Source: Nautilus pompilius (lineage: Eukaryota; Mollusca; Cephalopoda; Nautilida; Nautilidae). From it: 64,000 nt of DNA. Of this stretch, positions 32,201 through 44,600 are shown piece after piece. Location: assembly GCA_018389105.1 (NCBI GenBank), contig JACATO010000334.1, positions 1,054,001-1,118,000 of the forward strand, given 5' to 3'. The notes under the pieces are model-generated. The model made no database searches. It saw only the letters and a list, made by a program, of their open reading frames with translations, and was not told where the DNA came from. How positions within the stretch are numbered: position 1 is the first letter of the stretch; every line of letters starts with the position of its first letter. A program made the position numbers and the translations under genes.

Positions 32201-34892
32201 ATTAAACAGCAGTACGCTTATAATTAGTAAATATGACCGTGTTATTACGAATTGTTCAGAAAACCTTCTGGTTTCTATAGCGGTGGGAAGCAACGTAACA
32301 ATGACTTTCTAACTGAAATTATGAAGGCAGCCGTTATCGGATCCAAACCTCGCACACGATACACGTCAATGTATGGCTCTAAAACACAGCTCTCTCTCTC
32401 GTCGATCACTAGCCTGTTCGAACAATAATATTGATTATTCGTATTTTATCATAGTGAAAATCTAGAATTGGTTCGAGCGGGGATACAATAAATACATCAC
32501 GTAATACGATATCTCGACATTCAGAGAGCTAACTAGGAATTCTAAAATGGAAACTATGGTCAGATTACTCTTGCGACCCAGTTCTTTTCATGAACCACTT
32601 CCTGAATACCGGCAACAGAAATAAATAGTTTAATATAGATCAAATAAAATAATCCTTGCGCTTACTGAAATTATTGTAATCGTTTGTCAATATTTTTTAA
32701 AAAAATAGCATTTCCAAATCCATTTCGCCACCGATGTTCGGTAGCGAATTTTTACCGGTTCCTGCCAAACGGTCGAATCTGACTGAAATGAATTAATTTG
32801 CCAACGAGGTCAAAGGTCGTCCAATCTAACTCCGAATTACCTTTCACTCAAACAATAATGTGACCTACGCAATTTTCCAGCCGCCCAGTCAAATGGCTTT
32901 CGCACGGACCACACCAGACGAGGGTAGCAGATCCCTAATTGCCTTACAGAGAACTGGCTTCAGCGCGCATTTAGGACACTTCCTGTCCATCTGGTCGTGA
33001 TGTTTATTGATACATCTGCCCACTAAGCACACATTCCGAACCGAGGGTCTTCGATAATCCATCCGCCCCTTTTGGCTACGGTTCAGGAATTTGTCCATTC
33101 AGTCGAATTAGACGGCAAGCCAAAGAGGGCGGAATGGACAAAAGAAAAAGGGGGAAAGGTAACAGGGTTGCGTAACCAGCCAACGAAATGGCGATGCCAG
33201 AGACCCTTCGGGTAATAATATCCTTGCCGCCAAATTCTGATCACGCCTGGTTACCATTACAGCTACGAACAAATCCCGGACCCCTTGTTATTGACCAGAT
33301 AAACACCACATATACTGGTCTTTCTCCGTGGCCCGAAGCGTGTCTGATTATTAACCCTTTCTCTCGGATCGGTGCGAGGCTGAAGGGCAGGGGAACGGGG
33401 TCATTCAAAATCTTCGTTTACCACTGTTTTATATGCATAGGCATCTACGATACCCCGGCCTTAAAGCGCAGCGGGGTTATTGAATAAGGGCCAAAGACTT
33501 GACAATAATTTAAATACAAACGACTTCGCCAAGGTGATTTTAACGCATCTAATACAATAGATTAAAAAAATAAAAACGATGGGCGACTGAAGATCAGCTT
33601 TCATTATTATCCTTTTCCAGGCCATCAGCTCCAGCCCTTGGAGGTATTAAATCAGCATCTGATGAACAAATTGAGGCAGACAGCTCATTGTTAAATTAGT
33701 CAATAAAAACCTATTAAATTAATATATGCAGTTATCTCAGAGGTAACCTAATTAGTAAAACAAGAGACCCCTTTTTCTTCCAGAGACAGGTAATCGCGAG
33801 GATTGTAAAAGGGGTAAATGTTTTGTTTCATAATGTAATAATAACCTCAAACACGAGCGCTTTGAAACCTCGACTGCCGTTGCGATTTAATTTTAAAAAT
33901 TTAAACTCCGGGAAGCAGTCGTTTCGATCAGACTTCCAGCGCAGATTGAAATTATTCCTATTACTGCGTATCTGTTTATATTAATTTAGGGGTGGTGGTG
34001 GTGCGTTGTTAGAATTCCAGTCTATTGCGTGCAACCAATCCTTTCGCCGCATCACGTGACCCGACCGACTACACACGCGGAGCCTCCGCCCCTCTGTGCG
34101 CCGATCGTTTCGTGAAATCCGACATGAAATAAGCTGGGTTCCCTCTCTTTACATCCTAGCCGTTTCCCCGAGGCTGGAAAGCGCTGAACTGGTACGACAA
34201 ACAATCCCCACGTCGCATGCATGTATTATCTTTCTAGGAGCAAGCACCTGCTGAACGAGACAGTTTCGAGAACTAGGTGCGCCGCCGTCGGTCGGAGTGA
34301 GATAGAGCCGGTCCAGCAGCGATTTATCGCACTTAGGCCTCCCCCCACAACAAAGACATAATAATAACAATAATAATAATAAATAATAATAATAATAATA
34401 TGCCCCTTCGAATTAAATAGATTCCTGTCACCTCCACTTTTCTCATGTTAAACGAATAATCGTGCATGAATTTGCACGCACGTGTTTATTAAACTAGGTT
34501 TCCTTTCTCATCACCACAGACGAAAATCCTTATCCTACGTAACAGGGGAGAAATACCCCATACACCGCGGTCTGCAGGTCAGATTAGGATCTTCAGCGAA
34601 TGCCATCGTCATGCAGGCTATTCAAAAAGGACCGATCTAGCACACGCGGGTAAGTAGACCCCCGCCCGCGCTCCTCACCTCTCGCAAAGGAATTCGGAAA
34701 AAAAAAAAAAAAGAAGACAAACTCGCAAGATTTCTTTACAAACTGAGCGCCCGGGCGCCGTGGGCGTGTTAGAAATACGCCCCCGTTCGTGAGAAAGCCC
34801 ATTAAGCACCTGGCGAAGGTAAAAATTTGAAGAAAAAAGCAAACTGTGCAACAGAAGTTATCACCACCACCATCACCATCATCATCATCAAG
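32201..34892. other. intergenic, possible regulatory DNA
   Basis: No coding gene is supported. A stretch at about 33.6-33.8 kb is rich in TAATTA/ATTAA homeodomain-type motifs and free of recognisable repeats. It could be regulatory, but that is only compositional evidence. CpG density rises from 34.0 kb toward the proposed exon at 34893. Confidence 0.3.
34361..34402. repeat. (AAT)n microsatellite
   Basis: AAT/ATA triplet array of about 40 bp with minor interruptions. Confidence 0.85.
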
Positions 34893-37007
34893 ATGGCAGG
34901 AAGACTGGCGGCCGAGGAGTCCGGCGAACGCATTTTGGGGCTGAGCAGCGCTACAAGTATCGCACCCTTATTGACTAGCAAACGAATGCTAAAGGTGAGA
35001 AAAAAAAACAACAATCAATACAATATAGTTTTAAATTAATTTTTTTTAAAAAAAAAATTTTATTGTGTATTAAAACACACACGAGACACGTGACCGCACC
35101 ATCAAGTACTTTGGCAATGTTTATAGTTGTTGTAGTAGTAATACTCACAGCAATTCTCCTCCTCCTCGGTGGGGGGGGGGGAAGAGAACAAGTCTTTGTT
35201 GCTTAGTTACTATATACAGGGAAGTCAGATAGATAACACTGTCAGCGAGGATTAAGTCCGCGCGGTGTCCGTACTGCGGTAAATGCCTTCCTTTCTCTCC
35301 CACCCCCCTGCGGGAGGGGTTAGTGTGTGTGTGTGGGGGGGGGTCGATGTTTCTTCATCAGGCGCAAAAGACGAAAAGGTAAGAACCGAGGTAATAATGT
35401 CTGTCATGGACATGAGATCAGTCGACCCACACGAGCTGCAACCGACCCCCCGGCAGGGAGGGAGGGAAGGGATCAATGTAATAAACACGTACAGGGGGAG
35501 AGAGTCACGGCGTCTGAACTGGTTTACACAGAACTGGGTCACATGACGTAGTGCGTACACACACCACACACACACCGCCGTAAACAAACGGAATCGGAGA
35601 GACCGCGGGCCTTTAAACGGTGGCGACGACGACGACGATGAAGAAGAAGAAGAACGGTGTCCAGGAGGAATGTTGTAGAGACTGCGACGGTCGGTAGTCC
35701 AGAAATGGCAGCAGCAGCATCATGATAAAGTGAGCGTGGAATTCCTGCCGACGACGACTGGTGTGCGTGTGTGTGGGTGGGAGGGAGGGGGGAGCTGGCG
35801 GTTTGCCAGTTGTTGTTTATCATCCTCCTCGATGACCGCCCTGTTGTTGTTGTTGTTGTTTATCATCCTCCTCGATGACCGCCCTATTGTTGTTGTTGTT
35901 GAGCTCGAGTGCGAGACCCGGACAGATTGCGGAGAAAGAAAGGAAGTAGAAACAAACGGAGGAGGAGGAGGGGAACAGCGGCCCGGCTCAGACCCCCCCG
36001 TCCTCCTCCTCCCCCTCCCCCGCCGTCATCTTCGACTGGAGCCGCCTCACCGCCTCGCTGATCAACGTCTGTTCTTCCAGCAGTTTCTTGAGGAACAGAC
36101 GCGAGTCCGACAGCTCGCTCCCCGCTCCTCCCCGGTACCGCCGCAGGCAGGGCGACTCGGCGGGAAAGCACTCGCAGCGTTTGCGAGAGGCGAGGGAGGG
36201 TCCCGGTCGCGGTCCCCCGGCCCCCCGCCGGCACCGGCCGGGGATCGCGTACGGCGACGGCCTCCGCCGCCCGCAGTGTCCGCCGTCTCGCAGCTTCAGC
36301 CTCTCCCTTATCTCCTGCACCAGATAGTCAATTTCCGACGGACCGACTCCGTCCGCGCTCACCGTCTGGTGGTCCACTTTGATCGGCATGGCCGTGGTAA
36401 CAGTATCCCGGCCGTCCGTCCGTCCAGCGCTGCCAGGTCGCCACAGCCGCGCGAGAGGCCGACTATTTGAATGAATCTTTGTTTGTTGCCGGTCGGGTCG
36501 AAGAGCGGCGAAGTCCCACCCCCCCCCCCCCGGCGCGCGCACGAAACGTAGATCCTCCCCCGGGAGGGTTCGGCGACGAATTTGCATAAACCCTGGCCAG
36601 TAAAGGTGACCGACAGGGCATCGGTTCGGGCTTTTTAAAAGCTTACGTGCGATTTTTGAAATTTACGTACAAATGCCGGGGGGGTGGGGGAGAGCGAATT
36701 TTGTAAACAAACCTTCGCGACCGCGGATTAATAGGGTTGAGGCGCGGGGTGATTCGACTGACGACGCGTTCTGATTGGTGGGGGTTTCGCGCGGTTTCTC
36801 CCAGGAAAGTACACAGATTCAAGTCAATGACCCACTGGTGGGGAGGGGAGGAAACCGTCACTGCAGGTTCCACGCTACCGTACTACAATTGTTTTGTTAG
36901 TTCGCAGCAAACGTGGTCGCGACGCCATTGATTGTAGCATATTGATTTCGTTGTTGTTGTTGTTGTTTTTTCCTACACAGGTTCTGAGATACACCGTGAA
37001 CACGTAG
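34893..37007 (+). CDS. possible two-exon micro-ORF spanning the FRAT locus (42 aa)
   Basis: An ATG at 34893 in a good Kozak context (caagATGG) opens 34 codons ending phase 0 at donor AAG|gtgaga (34994). A polypyrimidine tract and acceptor (ttttttcctacacag) at 36980 lead in phase to KV LRYTVNT and a stop at 37005-37007. The product would be 42 aa, with no TM helix and no family I know. The FRAT-like gene lies in this intron on the other strand. Splice quality is the main support; it could equally be a non-coding transcript, or chance. Confidence 0.25.
35807..35905. repeat. tandem duplication next to the FRAT-like gene
   Basis: Two copies of a segment of about 47 bp, containing TATCATCCTCCTCGATGACC and a (GTT)n run. 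It lies just past the FRAT-like stop codon and so is probably in its 3'UTR. Confidence 0.8.
35988..36389 (-). CDS. FRAT/GBP-like GSK-3-binding protein (intronless)
   Basis: The proposed start is the ATG at 36389 (MPIKVDHQTV), giving 133 aa; the frame is open 66 codons further upstream but without family resemblance. Two blocks match FRAT1/FRAT2/Xenopus GBP: an N-terminal one (PSEIDYLVQEIRERLKL, like the family's EVD-LV-QI-E-L-L) and a C-terminal helix, SRLFLKKLLEEQTLISEAVRRLQ, like the GSK-3-binding segment L-QQLV-S-LIKEAVRRLHS. Between them is a Pro/Gly/Arg-rich linker with several Cys. FRAT proteins bind GSK-3, compete with Axin, and favour beta-catenin stabilisation in Wnt signalling. Vertebrate FRAT genes are likewise intronless, and lengths range from about 170 to 280 aa, so this is short. 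The region is very GC-rich. The long plus-strand frame over it is its antisense shadow. Confidence 0.75.
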   Translation of the reverse strand: MPIKVDHQTVSADGVGPSEIDYLVQEIRERLKLRDGGHCGRRRPSPYAIPGRCRRGAGGPRPGPSLASRKRCECFPAESPCLRRYRGGAGSELSDSRLFLKKLLEEQTLISEAVRRLQSKMTAGEGEEEDGGV

Positions 37008-37689
37008 CCCGGCATCTCTGTTACTTAACCTTAACGGATAATTGGGATGAACAGCTTTATTGGAATGTTTGTACAGGTGTCCTGTGGACTTCTAACCTTA
37101 CAGGAAATTCAGTTACCTATCATAATCGAGAATCTATTTAATTTATTTATTTATTTTCTCTCCCCTCCCACCAAAAAAAAAAAAATGCTCACGGAGACTT
37201 GGAAACGTAAATAACACGGGCGTCTTCCTCAAGGGGACGGAACTCTGTTCTCGCGCGAAGCTCTCCCTTCTCGAAGTCGCGAAACTTGCCAGTCCTTTTA
37301 GGACCGAAACGGTTGATTACCGAGGTATCGAGAAAGATCACCGTTGAACGCGCACTAGCTTCCAAAAGTTTAGGAACAAACAAGTTTTGGGAAGATGGTT
37401 AAAGTTTTATTCGCCAAACGTTCGACCTAAGAGTCGTCTTTACGCAACACGGTTTATTATTATTATTATTATTATATCAAGCAGGTGTGTAGACTAGAGC
37501 TGTGGTACATACATTACCGGCTCGTCCTCGCATTAACTTTGGCTGCTCCATTTGCTTCGAAGGGCAGCCCTAAAATACCCCATTTGGCAGATTTTTTAAC
37601 GTGGAAAGCTACTGGAAGGACAGAGGCTGGACTGTCACACCCCCCCCCCAGGTAGCAGGATAGCTAAATGTAAACAGAGGAGTGTGGTC

Positions 37690-38470
37690 TCTCAGCTTAG
37701 TGCCCAGAGACCAATTAAAGGTCGATCACTGGTCCCAACTCCCCAACGTATGTATGATCGCTGCGATGCAGAATTTAAGCACGACCCCAACTTGCTTCTG
37801 ATTTCTCTGCGGCCACAGGGAGCTTAGTATCAACCTCAGCCCATACGCAAGAAATGCCGACCCATTGTATGTATCCCTTCACCCGCCGCCATAAACAAGG
37901 GCAGTGGAAGTGGTGACTCGAAGGTGCTGCTTAGACGCCACGTTGTCTTTACTGATGAGTCAAGATTTAGCATCTATTGTGACGCAGCGCGTACTCATCT
38001 AGAGGGAACGTGAAATACGCATCTAGTCCGCAAGCATCATGGAAAGTGATCAAATCGATACAATGGCGAGGGTGTGGTCTGGGCAGGAATTTCATTGGGT
38101 GAGCGTACAGATCTGCATGTTTCAAAGGAAGTACCCTGACTGCAATGAAGTATAGGGACGAAATTCTGGATCTCTCTTTCAGAACCATACGCAGGTTCTA
38201 TAAGAGATAACTTCATTTAATAAATGCCTACGTAAGGCATGTATAATCAATCAGTATTTTCAAGATCAAACCATTACCTGTATGATATGACAAACACGTT
38301 CTCCTGAACTGAATCCTACAGGGAATGTTTGGGATGCTCCAGGAAGATCAACTGCAAATTTATCTAATAAAACAAGACTTTATTGCCCACGCTCTTATTG
38401 AATAGGTAACTTATAAGCAGCATGCTAAGAGTCAGGGAGGGACCACATCTAATACTAAGTTTAATTCATT
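37690..38470 (+). pseudogene. degenerate Tc1/mariner-like transposase
   Basis: In several plus frames the fragments run in transposase order: YPFTRRHKQGQWKW near 37.87 kb, VVFTDESRFSIYCDA near 37.95 kb (the first catalytic aspartate in TDESRF), VVWAGISLGERTDLHV near 38.08 kb, and QDFIAHALIE..YKQHAKSQGGTT near 38.37 kb (C-terminus). Frames are broken by stops and indels. Terminal repeats were not found. It differs from the other Tc1 remnants here. Confidence 0.75.
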
Positions 38471-39700
38471 TTTATCTTACAATTCCTCCTTGTATTTCAT
38501 CTACATATTTCTTGAAGAGGAATTTGTTTTTTGGTGAATAAAATTCTAACCAATTTGGAGATCCTCTCTCTCCCTGTGTGTGCGTATGTCTAGCTCGCTC
38601 TCTCTCTCTAAGCCTAATCCCTTGGGATGCTATAGGTCAAAATTGTAATGAATTACTATTATGGATGAATACTTTCTACTACTACGATACCGGCTACTAT
38701 TCCTAAAAGTTTAGAGTTTTATCTATACCAAAAATCCAACTTTTTTTTTTTTAATCGTTTTAATTTGATCATCGCTAATTACGATTACTGTGCCCCACCT
38801 AATGGAGAACTGATGCAATTTTTCTAAGTGCACTGGCAAAGATGATGTAATCAAATTATTTATTGCACTTGCACAGAGTTATCGCCCTTCTTTTCTTCTA
38901 AACAATAAGTAGCTTTAAAAACACAAAATGAGACCGAACAATATAAATTCGCATTGTTTTGGTTGAGGAAACAACACGTAAGCGGACGGTTTATTGTTCT
39001 AAAGTCACAAGGGGGTGCTAATGAGGACTAGCAACAGAACGAACCACTCCGGGTTTTTTGTTGGCTGAACGAATGAGATAGGCCTTCTGTCTGTGACTAG
39101 ACCTGCCACTATAACCTAAGTCCTCCATCCTTCCTTTACGTTTAGCTTATCTATTTTATTTTACAAAGTTATGTTATTCTGTTGTTTTTACTCCGTCTGA
39201 TCTGTCTAACATTTAAACCTCTCTCTCTCTCTCGAGGGAGGGAGGGAAGCCCTAACTGGCGCAGTGATCGAAATAAGCTTTTGTTCGATTCTTTCTTATT
39301 TAGTGGAAGAAAAGTTCAAATCTGTGGCACCAGTTCTGAACAGAAATCCGCGCTGTATAACAATATCGGTCACACATTCCTCCTCCTCCTCCTACACCCA
39401 CCCCCAAACCAGTGCGCTGGACTGTTTTGGTTGACACGCGTCCACAGCGGGCGAAGGGAATATATTTCAGCGCGTATTGTTTGCGAGATCCATCCAACCA
39501 GCGTCCTTGACCTCGCGGGGGGTGGGGCGGCTCAAACCCTCCACCTCCCAGCCAAGTCGCCGTTTGATTGGCTGGGACAAAAACGAGGGGACCCCCAAAC
39601 GCCGGCGAGTCAAGTTTTAAAAAGGGGGTAATTTGTGAACAAATAATAAAATAACGATCATGTACCGTTATTGATTAATATCGATTTTGTTTTCCACAGA
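38471..39700. other. intergenic, upstream of GGCT
   Basis: The left part is AT-rich. From about 39.2 kb CpG density rises and CT/GA tracts appear, so it may contain the GGCT promoter. An open frame at 39182-39631 (+) has no domain or splice support. Confidence 0.35.
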
Positions 39701-39800
39701 AACGGCGGACCAGCTCGAGTCGTGACCCTCCCAGATAATTTCGAGATCGCCCCCTACTTCTCAAGGTCTGAGCTTAAAATCAGTTGCGTAACCAGGAAGA
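39701..39800 (+). other. candidate 5'UTR exon of GGCT
   Basis: A good acceptor (tttgttttccacag) precedes, and a consensus donor (AGA|gtgagt) follows, a segment of about 100 bp. Joining it to the acceptor at about 41620 (ttttcctttcag) gives a frame that stops a few codons before the GGCT start, so it would be untranslated. Confidence 0.4.
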
Positions 39801-39892
39801 GAGTGAGTTACACCTGCATGAGGTTATCCACATAGCAGTCTGCCTGGTGGACTTCCCTAATTCCGTTCTTTAATTGTGTGAGCAGGTAATCT

Positions 39893-40425
39893 GTCTGAGA
39901 GAGAGAGAGAGTGAGAGAGATGTAGAGAGAGAGAGAGAGTGAGAGAGATGTAGAGCAAGTGAGTGAGATGTAGAGAGAGATGAAGAGAGAGTGAGTGAGA
40001 GAGATGAAGAGAGAGTGAGATGTAGAGAGAGATGAAGAGAGAGTGAGTGAGAGAGATGTAGAAAGAGAGAGAGAGATGTAGTGAGAGATGTAGAGAGAGA
40101 GAGGGAGAGAGATGTAGAGAGAGAGAGGGAGAGAGAGATGTAGAGAGAGTGAGAGAGTGAGATGTAGTGAGAGAGATGTAGAGAGAGAGAGTGAGAGAGA
40201 TGTAGAGAGAGAGAGTGAGAGAGATGTAGAGAGAGAGAGTGAGATGTAGAGAGAGAGAGTGAGAGATATGTAGAGAGAGTGAGTGAGATGTAGAGAGAGT
40301 GAGTGAGATGTAGAGAGAGAGAGTGAGTGAGATGTGTAGAGAGAGAGAGTGAGTGAGATGTAGAGAGAGAGAGTGAGTGAGATGTAGAGAGAGAGTGAGT
40401 GAGTGAGATGTAGAGAGAGAGAATG
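39893..40425. repeat. GA-rich satellite built on GATGTAGAGAGAGAG units
   Basis: About 530 bp of purine-rich tandem repeat of variable unit length: 'gatgtagagagagagagtgagtga' and shorter forms. The two long minus-strand frames across it, made of Ser/Leu/His-rich repeats, are artefacts of the repeat. Confidence 0.95.
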
Positions 40426-41664
40426 TACAGTGTTGGAAAAGTACCTGAGCGCTCACTAAACTTTAAATGGAAGTATTTGCTAATTAAACTTTTTTTTTTA
40501 AAGTTATTTTTCCTAACCAACCTTTGAAACAAACAAACAAAAAAAAGGCCACTGTTTTCATGAGGAGTTATCTTCTAAAGTTTAGTTTCTTTTTAAATAT
40601 CCAAGATTTGTTAATTGAAAAAAAAAAAAAAAATTTCGTTATCTACCTGTCTGCTACATAATAAACCAATCTAAAATTTGCTAAGCAAGCAGACTTTACC
40701 CAACCACGTTCAGAAAAATCAAATTATGCTCTGAACAGATATATGAGTGATTGTACAAAAACATTTTTTCTGTGCAAAAGGAGACTCGGGTATTCATGGC
40801 ATTGTAACAAAATTTAGATCTGACAATCTACCAAGCTCACTAGTACACAGCCGTCAAGCTCTTAAAGAATCAATCGAAAACTGATACCGCCCAGCACACA
40901 AGTTCCGTGGAATCATGTATTAAAAAAAAAACAACAACAACAAAAACCCAGAAAAATGTAATTAGGCCAAAAGTTGATAATGCGAACTATGCCAATCAGC
41001 ATGTGGTTTTACTGAGTAAGTTGACTTTTTTGGTGCTCATCTCTGGCCAATGGCTAAAAGCATCATAACTAAGATCAGTTTATTTGGTCCTTGCAGACTG
41101 CTAGGTGCTCACGGATAAGCTTTAATTTTTTTCTTACAATTTTATGAGATTCCTTTCTCTTTAAATTTCAACAAATAAAAATTGCACGATGGCCTAATAT
41201 TGCACTTGCAGGAATGTTAGCTACTCTTAAACAAACCTCTAAGTGGTGGAAATTTGTTGTTGATAGTTTCTCAGTACACTGACAGAGAACAAGTCTACAT
41301 ATCACATGTTAATATTTCAAAAGTCCATTGCATATTGTCAAGACCTGTGGACACAGAAAATGCATATTTCTAAAGTGTGTTGTTTTTTTTTTTTTTTGAG
41401 TATACTAGCAACAGTGCCAAAGCTGTCTGTTCATTCATTCAGAATTAGCTACAGCCAGGTCTGACTGAGGAAATAAGAGAACGCAGTAGTTTAGGGAAGG
41501 GATCGTGCTCAGCAACTGTTGGTATGCAAAGCCCAGAACCTGAGGGCTATCTTATGGAATCTCAAATAAATCTAACTACTTTTAATTCCAAATGCTGTGA
41601 AAATTCTTTTTCCTTTCAGGCTGTAAGTAGACCAAGAGGAGAAGTACAAATTTGCTGAAAAGAA
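40426..41664. other. GGCT upstream intron and 5'UTR, nothing else seen
   Basis: This is AT-rich sequence with T- and A-runs. An acceptor at about 41620 starts the first coding exon of GGCT after 45 bp of 5'UTR. CpG becomes sparse from here on. Confidence 0.4.
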
Positions 41665-44600
41665 ATGGCTGGGAAATTCCTGTACTTTGCGTATGGAAGC
41701 AACATGCTCCAACAGCGTATCCATATAAATAACAAAAGTGCCAATTTCAAACATATTGCTAAGCTCCCGGTAATATTATTATTTTTTTTTTTAAAAAAAA
41801 AAACAAATCACTTCTATATATTTACAAACATCTTTCTAATGGTTAACATTTTAGTCTGACTGAAAATATACTTAAACATAAATAACTGCCAGTTTATTCT
41901 TTCACAATGGACTGTATCAAGGAGGAGGACTGCATGAACTTGTATTAGAAGTTCCACATTATGAAACTTTGTTGGAATCATTTCTGAATTCAGAATTTCA
42001 AAATCTTGTGTGTGTACTGGCATTATTCACACATGGAGTCACCAGCCTTTGAACGGCACACTAGTTTGATAAACTTCTAGAGTCCTGAAACTTTTGGTAC
42101 AATTGAATGACCATTTGCAGAAGAATGAGTGTGTGGTATAACTAGCACTCCATGATTATATTTAAAAAAAGAAAACCCATCCCAAACAGCTGTTAAACAG
42201 TAATAATTAACCCACAATGAAAGACAAATATATAGTGTGTAATTTGCAGAACTGCCTAATCTGTAGATTACACAAGGTAATTTCCCCATTCCTGGACCAT
42301 AGATTTGACAATTCTGCATTTGAGGCAGGACATATATAATTTTTAAATTGCAGTAATTTGTTTCTATGATCTACACACCCCCCATTTTTTTTTTTTTAAG
42401 GATTATGAACTCTCATTTGGACATTTTTCTTCAAAATGGCATGGTTGTGTGGCATCAGTGGAAGCTTTTACTAGCTCAAATATCTGGGGAGTAGTTTGGG
42501 AACTTGACATCTCTGACTTACCCAATCTGGACAGGTAAGAACACATGAAAATTAGTGCGCAATAACACTCTTAGATGAAAAAAATATAGTTTGTTAGTTA
42601 TCTACCTACCTCTCATTGTTGTGCAGTTGTAGCAGGATTAACAGAAAGTCTTGTACACGTGGATTTTTTCTTTGCATAGTTGATACAGGCAAGCAATGAA
42701 AAATTGTTACCAAAAGATCCATTTTTTTCATTAGATGTGAGATAGGAATAATTTTTAGATATTAAAGATGACCAGAATTTTTCTGGCTACTGCTCATTCT
42801 CAAGAAACCAATTCAGCCAACTGAAATGTTTCACTGATAACACTGGTCAACAAATTTTTATTTTTTTTCTTTGGCAGACCATCTAGGAGTGTTTTCTGGG
42901 GTTTTGAAGGTCGCTGATTACGAATATAACATTGGTTTTGTCTGATTGGCTCTAGTTTAGAAGATATTGATAGCCTCAAATAAGCCTAAACTGCTAAAAT
43001 TCTCCCTGAAATACTTCAATATAGAAGCAGTAAATAATAATTTTCTGATATTATTGAATCATTATAACATACTATAGGACAAGGGAAGGCAGCTTGCTTC
43101 GTTTCTTTTCTAAAGAAGATGACCTGATCTTTTGTAATGACGTTTCTGCACTTCTTAACTGCATGGGGATCTCGTCATATGACCCAGCAGATTGGCGTCT
43201 CTTTATAGATAGCTCGAAAGCAAGTCTAAAAGTTGTACTTTGCATAATGGCAATAAGTTGCTCCTGTACCACTTGGCCATTCTACCAAGATGAAAGAAGA
43301 GTATGATGGTATCCAATTTGTTCTTGAAAAGCTAAATTACAACACTCATAAATGGCTGATTTGTGTGGACTTGAAAATGGTGAATTTTCTGCTTGGTCAG
43401 CAAAGTGGGTACACAAAGTATCCCTGCTTTCTTTGTTTGTGGGATAGCAGAGCAAGAATCCAGCACTGGAGAAGGAGAGAACTGGCCAGAACGAGAAAAG
43501 TCTCGAAGTCGGCACAGCCAACGTCATCAATGAGCCTTTGGTACCCAGGGATAGAATCATCTTCCCTCCATTGCACATAAAACTAGGGCTCATGAAGCAG
43601 TTTGTTAAGGCGTTGAACAAAGATGGGGATTGCTTCAAGTACATATGCAGGCAATTTCCAGGTCTTTCCATCAAAAAGCTAAAGGTGGCATCTTCGATGG
43701 ACCTCAGATTCGAACGCTCATGAGGGATTCTGACTTCACTAATCATATGAACATGGTTGAGTTAAATGCTTGGGTGTCCTTCACAGATGTAGTGACAAAC
43801 TTTTTGGGAAATCACAAAGCTGACAATTACAAGCAATTGGTCCGTAAGATGCTTACTGCATACGAAAAACTAGGGGCAAATGTGAGCATCAAAGTTCATT
43901 TCTTGTTTAGCCACCTCGACAGATTTCCTGGTAATCTTGGTGATTACAGTGAGGAGCAAGGAGAGAGATTCCATCAAGACATCAAAACAATGGGAGAGAG
44001 AGGTATCAAGGCAAATGGGATGAGCACATGATGGCAGACTACTGCTGGAACCTTTTGAGAGACTGCCCGAAAGTTGCTCACAAGCGAAAATCGTATAAAC
44101 GTCAATTTCACTTTTGTGAATAAAATATTGTTTGTGTGTTCATTGTAACTAAGAATCTAGTGTATAATAATGCTTTGCATTAATTTATGATATATAAACT
44201 GATTATGTAAATGTTTTTTTTCCCTTGGAGAATTAAAATTCAGCAAATTTTTAGCAAATTTTTTGTATATTCTCGAAATATATGAAAAGTGTTCATTTTT
44301 AATAAATGAAATGATGTTATATCTAACTTAACTTGTTAGATTGAGATTTTACACTGTCTTTGTGGTTTTGGATTATCATAAAAATCAATATCTGACATTT
44401 TTGCACTATTTAGCCGTTTTTTGTACGTTAGTTATGGTCGCGAATGGGTGATTTCAGACGAACGACCCCCCTGTGATATCTCCAAAAACTAGAGCCAACT
44501 TGAAAAAACAAATGTCAGATTCGGATTCAGCGCCCTTGAAAACCCCAGAAACCAGTCTCACTTTTCCTGCCAAAAATATTGTGTTGACCAGTGTAATCAA

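Noticed and set aside
35730..36470. Long plus-strand open frame of 246 codons, Pro/Arg-rich
   Set aside because: It is the antisense of the FRAT-like gene; GC-rich sequence lacks stops, and the family match is on the minus strand.
39857..40532. Two minus-strand open frames of about 200-220 codons rich in Ser, Leu and His
   Set aside because: They are translations of the GA-rich tandem repeat, open because the repeat contains no stop in those frames.
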